Positions 32,635-42,371 are shown, counted from the stretch's first letter. The stretch: 64,000 nt of DNA from an uncultured Tenacibaculum sp. (GCF_947495995.1 NZ_CANMAX010000002.1:248001-312000), one strand, 5' to 3'. Numbers and translations are program-made. The notes: generated by a model not told the origin, from the letters alone.

Positions 32635-33304
32635 TCTTCGATATTTTTTTCAAGCTTCTCTTTGCGCTTCTATTCTCAGGATTAATACTTAACGCTTTTT
32701 TATATTGATTAATTGCTTCAAGTGTATCCTGTTTTTTCAAATAAGCATCTCCAAGACAATCAAAGGTGTTAGAGCTATTCGGATAAAGTTCTATGTTAAT
32801 TTTAAATGTTGTAATAGCTTTATCATATTCTCCATTTCTAATGTAGGCATATCCTTTTCTATTTAGAGAACGTTCTCTAATAACCGGACTCAAACTGTCA
32901 TTTTTACGAATGGTTTTATAACCAGCTAAAGCTTTTTCAAAATTATTTTCATTTAAATATTCACTAGGTGTTTTTTCTCCTTCTTTAAGTTTAGAGAAAA
33001 CAAATTTTTCATTTTTATGTTCTCTTTTTTCCGCCAATACGATGCGAGAATTAACGGTATTAAAGATTAACTTTTCATTCAATTCTCTTGCATAAAAAGT
33101 ACTATCGTTAACTTTTAAAGGTTTTAAATCAGAGTTTCTCCATTTTAAAAATAGTTCCTTATCTTTAAAGTATACTTCTATAATTTCATCTGCATTAAAA
33201 AAATACCTACCTGTAGCATTTTGTATGAAGTTATCGTCATTTTTTTTAGAAGTACAACCAATAAGAACAATTATTGATAGTAACAATATAAGTTTGGTTT
33301 TCAT
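32624..33304 (-). CDS. TPR lipoprotein
   Basis: 226 residues. A lipoprotein signal (MKTKLILLLSIIVLIGCTSK, Cys17) is followed by a short domain that looks like a small beta-fold (ATGRYFFNADEIIEVYFKDK, about 30-50). At the C-terminus come about three TPR units: FEKALAGYKTIRK, GEYDKAITTFKINIELYPNS and DTLEAINQYKKALSINPENR. It probably scaffolds protein contacts at the membrane. The stop overlaps the start of the YfiT-like gene by 11 bases, so they form an operon. The partner is unknown. Confidence 0.75.
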   Translation of the reverse strand: MKTKLILLLSIIVLIGCTSKKNDDNFIQNATGRYFFNADEIIEVYFKDKELFLKWRNSDLKPLKVNDSTFYARELNEKLIFNTVNSRIVLAEKREHKNEKFVFSKLKEGEKTPSEYLNENNFEKALAGYKTIRKNDSLSPVIRERSLNRKGYAYIRNGEYDKAITTFKINIELYPNSSNTFDCLGDAYLKKQDTLEAINQYKKALSINPENRSAKRSLKKISKNDD

Positions 33305-33393
33305 AGTTGTTGTATTTACGATACCAATAAGACGGTTTTATTTATTTTTTGTTACGAGTTTTATAAACTTTAAATGGCATAACTATTGACATA

Positions 33394-33420
33394 TAAAGAT
33401 ATAGATATTTAATATCTTTA
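33394..33420. promoter_or_regulatory. Inverted repeat upstream of lon
   Basis: TAAAGATAT (33394-33402) and ATATCTTTA (33412-33420) are perfect inverted arms of nine bases around a nine-base spacer, about 100 bases before the lon start. It may be an operator, or a chance palindrome in AT-rich DNA. No regulator is assigned, and it is not a CIRCE element. Confidence 0.3.
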
Positions 33421-33517
33421 ATTTATTCTTTTGAACGTCAGTTTTTTACAGAGAATGGTGGATTGAAATGAATTAAAGAAAAACGAAATAAATGTCAGAT
33501 TGACAGATATTCATACT

Positions 33518-35971
33518 ATGAGTAAATCAAAAATTATACACTTAGACAATTTGTCTTTACAAGATATGTTGAATGAAGATTCAGAGTTAATTCCTTTATT
33601 AACTCCAGAAGATGAAGAAATTATAAATAACGAAGAAATTCCAAATGAATTACCAATTTTACCGTTAAGAAATACTGTATTATTTCCAGGAGTTGTAATT
33701 CCAATTACAGCAGGAAGAGATAAATCTATTCAGTTAATTAAAGATGCCAATAAAGGCAATAAAACTTTAGGAGTTGTAGCACAACGCAACAGTGAAATAG
33801 AAGATCCTACTTACGAAGATATTTATCATACAGGAGTTGTTGCTCAAATTTTGAGAGTATTAAAAATGCCTGATGGAAATACAACAGTAATCATTCAAGG
33901 AAAGAAACGTTTCGAAATTGATGAAATGATTCAGCAAGAACCTTATATGAGAGCTAAGGTTTCTGAAGCTGTTGAAGAAAGAGATATCGACGATAAAAAG
34001 GAATTCGATGCGATTATCGAATCTATCAAAGAATTGTCTCTAGAAGTTATTAAAGAAAATCCGATGTTACCTTCGGAAGCTTCATTTGCTATTAAAAACA
34101 TACAATCAAATTCATTCTTGGTGAATTTTATTTCATCGAATATGGATTTAAGTGTTGGACAAAAGCAAGTTCTTTTAGAAAAAGACAATTTAAAAGAAAG
34201 AGCACTTTTAACGTTAAAGAATTTAGATAAAGAATTACAAAAGTTACAATTACGTAACGATATTCAATCTAAAACGCGATCTGATTTAGATAAACAACAA
34301 CGTGAGTATTATTTACATCAGCAATTAAAAACAATTCAAGAAGAATTAGGAGGCGTTTCTCACGACCAAGAGTTGGAGGAAATGAAAGCTAAGGCTAAGG
34401 ATAAAAAATGGTCTAAAGAAGTAGGAGAGACGTTCGATAAAGAATTGAACAGATTACGTAGAATGAATCCTCAAATGGCTGAATACGGAGTTCAACGTAA
34501 TTATCTAGAGTTATTATTAGAATTACCTTGGGGAATATATTCTGAAGATAAATTCGATCTTAAAAAAGCGCAAAAGATTTTAGATCGTGATCATTTCGGA
34601 TTAGAAAAAGTTAAAGAACGTATCATAGAGCATTTAGCTGTATTAAAATTAAGAGGAGATATGAAGTCTCCAATTATCTGTTTATACGGTCCTCCAGGTG
34701 TTGGAAAAACATCTTTAGGTAAATCTGTAGCTGAAGCTTTAGGACGTAAATATATTCGTATGTCTTTAGGAGGTTTACGTGACGAGGCTGAAATTAGAGG
34801 TCATCGTAAAACGTATATCGGAGCTATGCCTGGGCGTTTAATTCAAAACTTAAAGAAAGCGGGAACGTCAAACCCAGTTTTTGTTTTAGATGAAATAGAT
34901 AAATTAGGACAAAGTCATCAAGGTGATCCTTCTTCAGCAATGTTAGAAGTATTAGATCCTGAGCAAAATACAGAGTTCTATGATAATTATTTAGAAGTAG
35001 GATACGATTTATCTAAAGTTTTATTTATCGCTACTGCAAACAATATCAATCAAATTCCATGGGCTTTAAGAGATCGTATGGAAATTATTAATGTTACAGG
35101 GTATACAATTGAAGAGAAAACAGAAATCGCAAAAAAATACTTATTACCAAAGCAATTAAAAGAGCACGGTTTAAATAACGATCATTTAAAGTTAGGAAAA
35201 GCTCAAATTGAAAAAATTGTAGAAGGTTATACTAGAGAATCTGGAGTTCGTGGTTTAGAAAAGCAAGTAGCGAAAGTGGTTCGTTATGCTGCAAAATCTA
35301 TCGCCATGGAAGAAGAGTATAATGTAGCGTTAACTTCTGAAGATATAGAAACAATTTTAGGTCCAGCTCGTTTAGAAAGAGATAAATATGAAAATAATGA
35401 TACTGCAGGTGTAGTAACTGGTTTAGCTTGGACTAGCGTTGGAGGTGATATTTTATTTATCGAATCTATTTTATCTAAAGGAAAAGGAGGATTATCTATT
35501 ACAGGAAATTTAGGTACTGTAATGAAAGAATCTTCTACAATTGCAATGAAATACATTAAATCTAATGCTGAAGAGTTTGGAATTAAACCAGAAGTTTTAG
35601 ATAAGTATGATGTACATATTCACGTTCCAGAAGGTGCTACGCCAAAAGACGGACCAAGTGCAGGTATTACTATGTTAACGTCTTTAGTTTCTGTATTTAC
35701 TCAGCGTAAAGTAAAGAATAAGATTGCCATGACAGGTGAAATTACTTTAAGAGGAAAAGTGCTTCCTGTTGGGGGAATTAAAGAAAAGATACTAGCAGCT
35801 AAAAGAGCTAATATCAAAGAGATTATTCTTTGTGCTGATAATAAAAAGGATATTAATGAAATTAATCAGAATTATTTAAAAGGATTAAAGTTTCATTATG
35901 TAACTGAAATGAAAGAAGTAATTGATATTGCGTTGACAAAACAGAAAGTTAAAAACGCTAAAAAATTATAA
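33518..35971 (+). CDS. lon: Lon protease
   Basis: 817 residues from ATG 33518 ([18 protein letters not shown]). The upstream in-frame TTG at 33500 would add six residues and is unlikely. Lon degrades misfolded and regulatory proteins in the cytoplasm. Domains are an N-terminal LON substrate-binding domain (about 45-240, [20 protein letters not shown]), a coiled coil, and the AAA+ module with Walker [12 protein letters not shown] (about 395-405) and [11 protein letters not shown]. The serine protease domain has catalytic Ser in PKDGPSAGI (about 710-718) and Lys in the segment [18 protein letters not shown] (about 740-757). The gene is monocistronic with a strong terminator. Confidence 0.97.
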   Translation: MSKSKIIHLDNLSLQDMLNEDSELIPLLTPEDEEIINNEEIPNELPILPLRNTVLFPGVVIPITAGRDKSIQLIKDANKGNKTLGVVAQRNSEIEDPTYEDIYHTGVVAQILRVLKMPDGNTTVIIQGKKRFEIDEMIQQEPYMRAKVSEAVEERDIDDKKEFDAIIESIKELSLEVIKENPMLPSEASFAIKNIQSNSFLVNFISSNMDLSVGQKQVLLEKDNLKERALLTLKNLDKELQKLQLRNDIQSKTRSDLDKQQREYYLHQQLKTIQEELGGVSHDQELEEMKAKAKDKKWSKEVGETFDKELNRLRRMNPQMAEYGVQRNYLELLLELPWGIYSEDKFDLKKAQKILDRDHFGLEKVKERIIEHLAVLKLRGDMKSPIICLYGPPGVGKTSLGKSVAEALGRKYIRMSLGGLRDEAEIRGHRKTYIGAMPGRLIQNLKKAGTSNPVFVLDEIDKLGQSHQGDPSSAMLEVLDPEQNTEFYDNYLEVGYDLSKVLFIATANNINQIPWALRDRMEIINVTGYTIEEKTEIAKKYLLPKQLKEHGLNNDHLKLGKAQIEKIVEGYTRESGVRGLEKQVAKVVRYAAKSIAMEEEYNVALTSEDIETILGPARLERDKYENNDTAGVVTGLAWTSVGGDILFIESILSKGKGGLSITGNLGTVMKESSTIAMKYIKSNAEEFGIKPEVLDKYDVHIHVPEGATPKDGPSAGITMLTSLVSVFTQRKVKNKIAMTGEITLRGKVLPVGGIKEKILAAKRANIKEIILCADNKKDINEINQNYLKGLKFHYVTEMKEVIDIALTKQKVKNAKKL

Positions 35972-35975
35972 AAAC

Positions 35976-36004
35976 AAAAAACTCCCTTTCAAGGGAGTTT
36001 TTTT
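35976..36004. terminator. lon terminator
   Basis: Stem AACTCCCT / AGGGAGTT closed by a TTCA-type loop, with A-run before and T-run after. It lies 6 bases after the lon stop and may also serve the convergent thioredoxin-like gene. Confidence 0.85.
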
Positions 36005-36009
36005 ATGGT

Positions 36010-36522
36010 TTAATTTCCAGATAATAGTTGCTCATTATTGCGTAATTGAAAAGAATTGGCAATAATATCAAGCTTGTTTTCTGAGAGTTTAGATGTTTTA
36101 CGTACTATTTTTATAAACTGTTTTATCTTTTTCTTTGTGTTTGGATATCCAATATTATTTCCGTTGGCATCGTAAGACATTTCGATAAAGTTTCCATCAT
36201 CATCCAGGATATACCAAAAAGGAAATCCGTTTACAATACCTTCTTGTGAGGTTTCTTTATTTGTAAAATAGGTAGCTGCTTTTTCTTTGGGAAGAACAAT
36301 GTCTACTACTATATAACTACTGTCGTATAATGGATTAGACATTTGATTTGCTAATTTTTTACTTAAATCACAGGAAGCCACTTTGTAATTTACAAAAACA
36401 TATTTCTTTTGTTTTTTTGCTTCGCTTATCGCTTCATCTATTAGTTGAGACGGATTAACTTGTGCATTTAAATTTGCTAGAAAAATAAAAATAGTAGTTA
36501 GTAAAAGTAAATTTTTATACAT
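36010..36522 (-). CDS. Exported thioredoxin-like protein lacking the second active-site Cys
   Basis: 170 residues with a signal peptide (YKNLLLLTTIFIFLANLNAQ, about 2-21). The fold looks like thioredoxin: KKYVFVNYKVASCDLSKKLA corresponds to the active-site strand and helix, and NGFPFWYILDDDG to the cis-Pro loop. At the active site CxxC is replaced by CDLS, with only one cysteine in the mature part, so a classic disulfide oxidoreductase is unlikely. It could bind or transfer single thiols, or be a non-catalytic family member. Location is periplasmic. The gene is monocistronic. Confidence 0.65.
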   Translation of the reverse strand: MYKNLLLLTTIFIFLANLNAQVNPSQLIDEAISEAKKQKKYVFVNYKVASCDLSKKLANQMSNPLYDSSYIVVDIVLPKEKAATYFTNKETSQEGIVNGFPFWYILDDDGNFIEMSYDANGNNIGYPNTKKKIKQFIKIVRKTSKLSENKLDIIANSFQLRNNEQLLSGN

Positions 36523-36715
36523 AATGTTTAGGGATTATTATTATGTATATAATTTAAATAAAAAGCTTGTTTTGAATAGTTTAATTCAACTAAGGATATT
36601 TGCTATTCGTCGTTACTTTTTGTGTATTTACTACGAATTAGGTTAAATTTCGATTAATTTGTTAAATAAACATGTTTTGTGTTGCGAAAAATAGATCTGA
36701 TTGTAAGTAGCTTAA

Positions 36716-37270
36716 TTATTTCCATTTAATATTACAACCAATACTAGGTTTTTGTGGAGTAATATTTGGAGCTTTATTTAATAAAGCATCTAAAGCATTT
36801 CTAAAATCTTCACCGGTAACAGGAATATCATTTTCTGGACGAGAATTGTCTAATTGTCCGTGGTAAGTTAGTTTTAGTTCACTATCAAAAAGATATAAAT
36901 CAGGAGTACAAGCTGCATTATAATTTTTAGCTACTTCCTGAGTTTCATCATATAAATAAGGGAACGGATATTTTAGTTTTTCTGCATTTTCTCGCATTAA
37001 ATCTGGCCCGTCTTGCGGATAGTTTTCAACATCATTACTACTAATAGCAATAAAAGAAATTCCTTTTTTGTTGTATTCGTTTGCCATTGCAACCAATTCT
37101 TTATTAATATGAATTACAAACGGACAATGGTTACAGATAAAAAATATGGCTGTTCCGTTTTCTCCTTTATTTTCTGAAAGGGTTACTAACTTTTGATTTA
37201 TAGTATTTATTAAAGTAAAGTCTGGAGCTAAACCTCCTATTTCAAATTCTTTTGAAGCAGTTAATGCCAT
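36716..37270 (-). CDS. Thioredoxin-fold redoxin (AhpC/TSA-like) protein
   Basis: 184 residues, no signal peptide. It is a peroxiredoxin/thioredoxin-fold protein: APDFTLINTINQKLVTLSEN (about 14-33), then FFICNHCPFVIHIN (about 43-56) with a CxxC active site, then NYNAACTPDLYLFDSELKL (about 117-135) containing the cis-Pro. It is close to a common cytoplasmic family annotated as thioredoxin family protein. A thiol-disulfide or peroxide-related role is likely. The gene lies 34 bases downstream of the SDR gene at the end of the ruvX-def operon run. The 193-base gap beyond it (36523-36715) holds no feature I can identify. Confidence 0.8.
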   Translation of the reverse strand: MALTASKEFEIGGLAPDFTLINTINQKLVTLSENKGENGTAIFFICNHCPFVIHINKELVAMANEYNKKGISFIAISSNDVENYPQDGPDLMRENAEKLKYPFPYLYDETQEVAKNYNAACTPDLYLFDSELKLTYHGQLDNSRPENDIPVTGEDFRNALDALLNKAPNITPQKPSIGCNIKWK

Positions 37271-37304
37271 AATTTATGTTTAATTAAGAATGTTAGATAA
37301 AAGA

Positions 37305-38033
37305 TTAAAAGTCTCTTAAATCAATAGTTTTTCCGTTTTCAAGTTTTTTAGTATTGTCTATAGTATAAATACGTTCAGCAACAAAATCAGGAGTGTATAA
37401 TTCTTTATTTTCCTTTAAATCAATAAAACGTTGTACGTTTTTAAAATCTTCAACTTTTGTAGACCTTATTTGTGTTTGCATTCCTGTATCTACAACTCCA
37501 GGACGAATACCAAAACATTTTACACCGTTTAATATATTCTTTTGTTCTTCAGCAATAGTAGCAGTAGTCATATCTAAAGCAGCTTTAGAACTACAATAGG
37601 TACTCCATCCTGTATATGGTTTTGTAGCAGCTCCAGAGGAAATATTTATGATTTGTTTTTTACAGTTTAATTGAGCTAATTCTTTTATAAATAAACTAGA
37701 AAGTAATAACGGAATTGTTGTGTTTAGCGTGATTGAAAGATGAATATCTTCTGAATCAATATTTTCTAAATTAGCTATTTGTCCGAGTCTTCCTGCATTA
37801 TTTATTAAAGTTATCGAAGTAATTGATATTTTTTTTACTTCATCTAAAAGCATTTCAAAAGCATTTTTAGCTTCTTTAATGTTTGATAAATCAACAGGAA
37901 TTTGAGTAACATTTTGAATGTCTATAATTGACCGTGATAATGAAAAAACTTTATAATTTTCTTGCTGATATTTTTCAACAAGAGCTTTACCAATTCCTTT
38001 ACTACCTCCGGTTACAATTAATACATTACTCAT
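37305..38033 (-). CDS. Short-chain dehydrogenase/reductase
   Basis: 242 residues. A classical SDR: nucleotide-binding TGGSKGIGKALVEKY (residues 8-22), LINNAGRLG (about 77-85), and catalytic Ser in INISSGAATKPY and Tyr-x3-Lys in YCSSKAALDM (about 148-157). The sequence is close to sepiapterin reductase-like proteins, but the substrate is not defined. Its start overlaps the stop of the upstream glycosyltransferase by 8 bases. Confidence 0.85.
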   Translation of the reverse strand: MSNVLIVTGGSKGIGKALVEKYQQENYKVFSLSRSIIDIQNVTQIPVDLSNIKEAKNAFEMLLDEVKKISITSITLINNAGRLGQIANLENIDSEDIHLSITLNTTIPLLLSSLFIKELAQLNCKKQIINISSGAATKPYTGWSTYCSSKAALDMTTATIAEEQKNILNGVKCFGIRPGVVDTGMQTQIRSTKVEDFKNVQRFIDLKENKELYTPDFVAERIYTIDNTKKLENGKTIDLRDF

Positions 38034-39120
38034 TTAATAATTTTTTATAAAGTGCTAAGGTGTCATTTACAGTTCTTTCAATACTGTAAACAGTTTCAAT
38101 TCTATTTTTAGCATTTTTACCCATTTGGATTCTTTTTTCATCATTATTAGCTAAATCAGAAATAGCAGCTCCAATAGCTTTATAATCTCTTAAGGGAACA
38201 ACAATACCAGAATTTTCATCTATAAGTTCAGTACAACCTCCTGCATCTGTCATAATAATAGGTTTTCCAATACTCATGGCTTCACTAATTGCTCTACCAA
38301 AACCTTCACTTAAAGAAGATTGAACATACATATCTGCACCAGCTAAAAGAGAAGGAACATCATCACGTCTACCTAAAACATGAATATATTCTTTAATTTT
38401 ACTGTTTTCTTTTATTTTGGATAGGTGAGGAGCATCAGTATTATCACCAATTAGAACGTAATGAATGTCTTTATCAGAAAATAAATGATTAGAAGATTCT
38501 AAGAAATATTTTGTTCCTTTTACTTTTCTATGATTTCCGATAGAACAAACTACGATTGCATCTTTTGGAATACCAAGTGTGGTATAATCGAAAGGAACTA
38601 CATTATTAAACCAATCTGTACTATAACCTTTAAAAATACGGACAGCTTTTTGTTTTCGCTTACCAAAGAGTTGTTTCTTTACATGGTTGTAAACAAAATT
38701 ACTGTTTCCAATAATTGCATCAATTCTTGGGTGTAAGTATGTAAGATATGCGCTAGGATCGTGCCAGTGTAAACTTGCAGATCCGTAATAAATCACTGTC
38801 TTAATTTTTGGGAATTTCTTCAAAGCAACCAAACCAGTTCTACTAGTTTTACCACAAACAAAATGTACCAGATCGATTTTCTTATCAATAATTATCTTAT
38901 CAAACTCGGTAATATAATCTCGATCTAATTTATTTTTAGGATATAACTTCTGATAAGTAGCAGAAGAATTATGAGATTCAATAAAAGAAACTACATCGTC
39001 GCTTAATCGACCGATTAAATGAATTTGTATATTTTCTTGATCGTGTAAACCTAAAAATAAAGCGATTTGAGCAATCTGAGCATTTAAGTTACCACCACCA
39101 ACTACAAAAAGTACATTCAT
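38026..39120 (-). CDS. Glycosyltransferase, GT4-type
   Basis: 364 residues from ATG 39120 (MNVLFVVGGGNLNAQ). An earlier in-frame start at 39165 would overlap mazG and is rejected. The protein has the two Rossmann domains of GT-B enzymes: an N-terminal acceptor domain, and a C-terminal donor domain with IGNHRKVKGTKYFLESSNHL, HVLGRRDDVPSLLAGADMYV and SSLSEGFGRAISEAMSIGKP (about 275-294), the GT4 donor-binding E-x7-E motif. It transfers a sugar from a nucleotide donor to a surface glycan or lipid. It lies 7 bases after mazG on the same strand. Confidence 0.85.
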   Translation of the reverse strand: MNVLFVVGGGNLNAQIAQIALFLGLHDQENIQIHLIGRLSDDVVSFIESHNSSATYQKLYPKNKLDRDYITEFDKIIIDKKIDLVHFVCGKTSRTGLVALKKFPKIKTVIYYGSASLHWHDPSAYLTYLHPRIDAIIGNSNFVYNHVKKQLFGKRKQKAVRIFKGYSTDWFNNVVPFDYTTLGIPKDAIVVCSIGNHRKVKGTKYFLESSNHLFSDKDIHYVLIGDNTDAPHLSKIKENSKIKEYIHVLGRRDDVPSLLAGADMYVQSSLSEGFGRAISEAMSIGKPIIMTDAGGCTELIDENSGIVVPLRDYKAIGAAISDLANNDEKRIQMGKNAKNRIETVYSIERTVNDTLALYKKLLNE

Positions 39121-39127
39121 AAAGTTA

Positions 39128-39907
39128 TTATTTATAAAATGTTTTCGCTTCGTTCCAGAACACATCCATTTCAGCTAATGTCATGTCAGAAAGTTCTTTC
39201 CCGATTTCTTTAGATTTCTTTTCTAAGTATTGAAATCTACTGATAAACTTTTTATTTGTTTTTTCAAGTGCGTTTTCTGGATTAACTTTAATAAATCGAG
39301 CATAATTGATTAACGAAAAAAGTACATCACCAAACTCTTTTTCAATGTTTTCTTGGTTTCCAGATACAATTTCTTCGTTTAACTCATTAAGTTCTTCTTG
39401 AACCTTTTCCCATACTTGATGTGGTTCTTCCCAGTCAAAACCAACACCTGCAACTTTATCTTGAATTCTGTTAGCTTTTACCACTGCAGGCAAACTTCTA
39501 GGAACACCTTCTAAAACAGATTGTTTACCTTCTTTTAGCTTTAGTTTTTCCCAGTTTTGCTTCACTTCTTCTTCATTTTCTACAGAAATATCTCCATAAA
39601 TATGAGGATGACGATCAATGAGTTTGTCTGAAATAGCATTAGCAATATCAGCTATATCAAAAGCTTTCTTTTCACTTCCGATTTTAGCATAAAAAACGAT
39701 GTGCAAAAGCACATCGCCTAGTTCTTTTTTAAGTTCTTCTAAGTTATTATCTAAAATAGCGTCACCTAATTCGTAAACTTCTTCAATAGTTAAATGTCTT
39801 AAACTTTCTAGGGTTTGTTTTCTATCCCAAGGACATTTTTCACGCAATTCATCCATTATGTCTAACAGACGATTAAATGCATCTAATTGTTGTTTACGAG
39901 TATTCAT
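39128..39907 (-). CDS. mazG: Nucleoside triphosphate pyrophosphohydrolase MazG
   Basis: 259 residues from ATG 39907. It hydrolyses (d)NTPs to the monophosphates, clearing damaged nucleotides and affecting ppGpp levels. Two MazG domains are present. The first spans about 12-115, with REKCPWDRKQTLESLRHLTI, the EEVYELGDAI motif and KKELGDVLLHIVFYA; the second is less conserved, about 160-255, with EELNELNEEI and EFGDVLFSLINYAR. The metal-binding E-x2-E and E-x2-D motifs are intact. An upstream ATG at 39949 in the same frame would overlap the DUF5606 gene and add a Lys-rich tail not usual in MazG. Confidence 0.92.
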   Translation of the reverse strand: MNTRKQQLDAFNRLLDIMDELREKCPWDRKQTLESLRHLTIEEVYELGDAILDNNLEELKKELGDVLLHIVFYAKIGSEKKAFDIADIANAISDKLIDRHPHIYGDISVENEEEVKQNWEKLKLKEGKQSVLEGVPRSLPAVVKANRIQDKVAGVGFDWEEPHQVWEKVQEELNELNEEIVSGNQENIEKEFGDVLFSLINYARFIKVNPENALEKTNKKFISRFQYLEKKSKEIGKELSDMTLAEMDVFWNEAKTFYK

Positions 39908-39914
39908 TTGTGTT

Positions 39915-40337
39915 TTATTCTTCTTCCTCAGCTGCGACATTTTCTTCATTTAAAGCAGAAAAGTCGAAACCTGATTTTACTAAAATATTATACCATTGTA
40001 ACACTTTCTTAATGTTCGAAGTATATACACGCTCTTCATCGTAACCTGGTAATACTTCAGAAAAATAAGAAGTTAGTTTATTAGCACTTTCTTTGTGAGA
40101 GATAGCCTCTTTGTTATCCTCTTTATTTGCGATATTTTTAAATACTTCTGCTAAAGGAATATCTTCTTCGTATGTAAAAATAGCGATGTTTTCTAATAAA
40201 CTTACATTGTGAGTCGCTGTAATAGGCATTCTCTTACCATCTAATAAAGATTTTACGATTACACCAGCCTTAGTTTGTGATAAAATTTCATATAAACCAG
40301 GCTTTCCTGATACAGCTATTATTTTACTAAATTCCAT
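39915..40337 (-). CDS. DUF5606-family protein
   Basis: 140 residues, characteristic of Bacteroidota. The N-terminus (MEFSKIIAVSGKPGLYEILS, then VKSLLDGKRMPITATHNVSL) is a small beta-barrel-like domain; the C-terminal part is helical with an acidic end (ENVAAEEEE). Function is unknown. It lies 8 bases after def and 7 before mazG, a neighbourhood that recurs in this phylum, so it probably belongs to the ruvX-def operon. Confidence 0.85.
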   Translation of the reverse strand: MEFSKIIAVSGKPGLYEILSQTKAGVIVKSLLDGKRMPITATHNVSLLENIAIFTYEEDIPLAEVFKNIANKEDNKEAISHKESANKLTSYFSEVLPGYDEERVYTSNIKKVLQWYNILVKSGFDFSALNEENVAAEEEE

Positions 40338-40345
40338 AAATTAAA

Positions 40346-40930
40346 TTATCTTTTTGAATTTGGGAAACGCATTCTATATCCTGAATTAATTTTCCCTTTT
40401 GATATATTATCTAATTTCTTTTTTATTAATCTTTTCTTTAATGAAGAAAGCTTGTCTGTAAATAAAACTCCTTCAATATGATCGTATTCATGTTGAAATA
40501 CTCTAGCAGCTAAACCAGAATAAGTTTCTGTGTGTTTTTCAAAGTTTTCATCATGATATTCAACAGTGATAGTTGGTTGTCTCCAAACATCTTCTCTAAC
40601 GTCAGGAATACTTAAACAACCTTCATTAAATACCCATTCTTCTCCTTCTTCTTCAATAATTTTAGCGTTAATAAAAACTTTATTAAACGATTCTAGAACT
40701 TTTTTTTCTTCTTCTGGTAAACCATCATCTTCAGCAAAAGGAGAAGCATCAATTACGAACAAGCGTATGTCTTTTCCAATCTGAGGTGCAGCTAAACCAA
40801 CACCAGATGCATTATACATTGTTTCTTTCATGTTGCTAATTAGCTCAGAAAGATTAGGATAATCTTTATCTATTTCCTTTCCCACTTTTCTAAGTACAGG
40901 GTCTCCGTAAGCTACAATTGGTAGTATCAT
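40346..40930 (-). CDS. def: Peptide deformylase
   Basis: 194 residues. It removes the formyl group from the N-terminus of new proteins. All three family motifs are present: GVGLAAPQIG (about residues 44-53), EGCLSIP with the metal-binding Cys (about 107-113), and FQHEYDHIEG with the HExxH metal site (about 148-157). Length and motif spacing are standard. It lies 58 bases after ruvX and 8 before the DUF5606 gene. Confidence 0.97.
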   Translation of the reverse strand: MILPIVAYGDPVLRKVGKEIDKDYPNLSELISNMKETMYNASGVGLAAPQIGKDIRLFVIDASPFAEDDGLPEEEKKVLESFNKVFINAKIIEEEGEEWVFNEGCLSIPDVREDVWRQPTITVEYHDENFEKHTETYSGLAARVFQHEYDHIEGVLFTDKLSSLKKRLIKKKLDNISKGKINSGYRMRFPNSKR

Positions 40931-40988
40931 ATACTATGGTAATTTTTTTAATGCTAGCAAAAGTACAAATAAGGTTGTTTACTAAAAA

Positions 40989-41399
40989 TTATTTGTTGTA
41001 TAAATATGATTGAAGAATAATCGTAGCACTAATTTCATCGACTAATGCTTTATTTCTGCGTTGTTTCTTTTTTAAGCCGCTATCAATCATTGTTTGAAAA
41101 GCCATTTTAGAAGTAAAACGCTCATCGACTCTTTCTACAGGTATTGAAGGAATTTCTTTTTGTAGTTTTTCTAAAAAAGGAATAATCAATTCTTCACTTT
41201 CACTGTCGGTATTATCCATTTGTTTAGGTTTTCCTATCACAAATTGAGATACATTTTCCTTAGAAGTATAATCTTTTAAAAAATCGATTAACGTTTCTGT
41301 AGGTACGGTAGTTAAACCAGAAGCTATAATTTGAAGTTCATCAGTTACTGCTATTCCAGTTCTTTTTAAACCATAATCTATTGCTAATATTCTTGCCAA
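40989..41399 (-). CDS. ruvX: RuvX/YqgF-type Holliday junction resolvase or 16S rRNA maturation nuclease
   Basis: 136 residues if begun at TTG 41399, giving the usual N-terminus ARILAIDYGLKRTGIAVTDE, where the Asp-Tyr-Gly strand of the RNase H-like fold supplies a catalytic Asp. An earlier in-frame TTG at 41420 would extend it by 7 residues (LKIKVNL), so the exact start is uncertain and no ATG is available. Other motifs are VIGKPKQMDNT, VERVDERFTS (about 90-99) and ALVDEISATIIL. YqgF/RuvX proteins process pre-16S rRNA in Escherichia coli. It heads the ruvX-def operon. Confidence 0.88.
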   Translation of the reverse strand: MARILAIDYGLKRTGIAVTDELQIIASGLTTVPTETLIDFLKDYTSKENVSQFVIGKPKQMDNTDSESEELIIPFLEKLQKEIPSIPVERVDERFTSKMAFQTMIDSGLKKKQRRNKALVDEISATIILQSYLYNK

Positions 41400-41495
41400 A
41401 TTAACTTTTATTTTCAGCAAAAATAGTCATTTTAAACAAGGAATTATTTTCTGTTTAAAAAATGTGTTTTACTATAAAATCTTTCTTGGTACACT

Positions 41496-41503
41496 TATAT
41501 TTG
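41496..41503 (+). promoter_or_regulatory. Probable dapD promoter, -7 element
   Basis: TATATTTG matches TAnnTTTG and lies 25 bases before the ATG. No clear TTG is found at the expected distance. Confidence 0.45.
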
Positions 41504-41528
41504 TACAAAATATATATAACCAATAAAG

Positions 41529-42344
41529 ATGACAGAAATTCGTTCGATTATAGAAAACGCATGGGATAATAGAGAATTATTGAAAAATGAAGAAACTACA
41601 GCTGCGATTAGAAAAGTTGTAGATTTATTAGATGCAGGTGAACTTCGTGTTGCAGAACCAACTGAAGATGGTTGGCAAGTAAACGAATGGGTGAAAAAAG
41701 CAGTAGTATTATATTTCCCAATTCAAAAAATGGAAACTTTAGAAGCTGGTATTTTTGAATATCACGACAAAATTCCATTAAAGAGAAACTATCAAGAGAA
41801 AGGAATTCGTGTAGTGCCAAATGCAGTTGCTCGTCATGGAGCTTATATTTCTTCAGGTACTATTTTAATGCCAAGTTATGTAAATATCGGAGCTTATGTA
41901 GATGAAGGTACTATGGTTGATACTTGGGCTACGGTTGGTTCTTGTGCACAAATTGGTAAAAATGTACACTTATCTGGAGGTGTTGGTATTGGTGGAGTTT
42001 TAGAGCCATTACAAGCTGCTCCAGTAATTATAGAAGATAATGCATTTATCGGATCTCGTTGTATCGTTGTAGAAGGAGTAAGAGTAGAAAGAGAAGCTGT
42101 ATTAGGAGCTAATGTTGTATTAACGGCTTCAACAAAAATTATTGATGTTACTGGTGATGAACCAATTGAAATGAAAGGAAGAGTTCCTGCTCGTTCTGTT
42201 GTAATTCCTGGAAGTTACACAAAGAAATTTGCTGCTGGTGAATATAATGTACCATGTGCTTTAATTATTGGTAAGCGTAAAGAAAGTACAAATAAGAAAA
42301 CATCGCTAAACGACGCATTAAGAGAGTATGACGTGGCTGTTTAG
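41529..42344 (+). CDS. dapD: 2,3,4,5-tetrahydropyridine-2,6-dicarboxylate N-succinyltransferase
   Basis: 271 residues, the family length. It succinylates tetrahydrodipicolinate using succinyl-CoA in the lysine and diaminopimelate pathway, which supplies peptidoglycan. The helical N-terminal domain (about 1-95) is followed by a left-handed beta-helix of hexapeptide repeats (about 100-225), with RVVPNAVARHGAYI, GAYVDEGTMVDTWATVGSCA, HLSGGVGIGGVLEPLQAAPV and FIGSRCIVVEGVRV. These match DapD rather than DapH in length and in the acidic N-domain. The gene is monocistronic with a strong terminator. Confidence 0.96.
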   Translation: MTEIRSIIENAWDNRELLKNEETTAAIRKVVDLLDAGELRVAEPTEDGWQVNEWVKKAVVLYFPIQKMETLEAGIFEYHDKIPLKRNYQEKGIRVVPNAVARHGAYISSGTILMPSYVNIGAYVDEGTMVDTWATVGSCAQIGKNVHLSGGVGIGGVLEPLQAAPVIIEDNAFIGSRCIVVEGVRVEREAVLGANVVLTASTKIIDVTGDEPIEMKGRVPARSVVIPGSYTKKFAAGEYNVPCALIIGKRKESTNKKTSLNDALREYDVAV

Positions 42345-42371
42345 TATTTTAGACAAATAACTTTAATTCTT

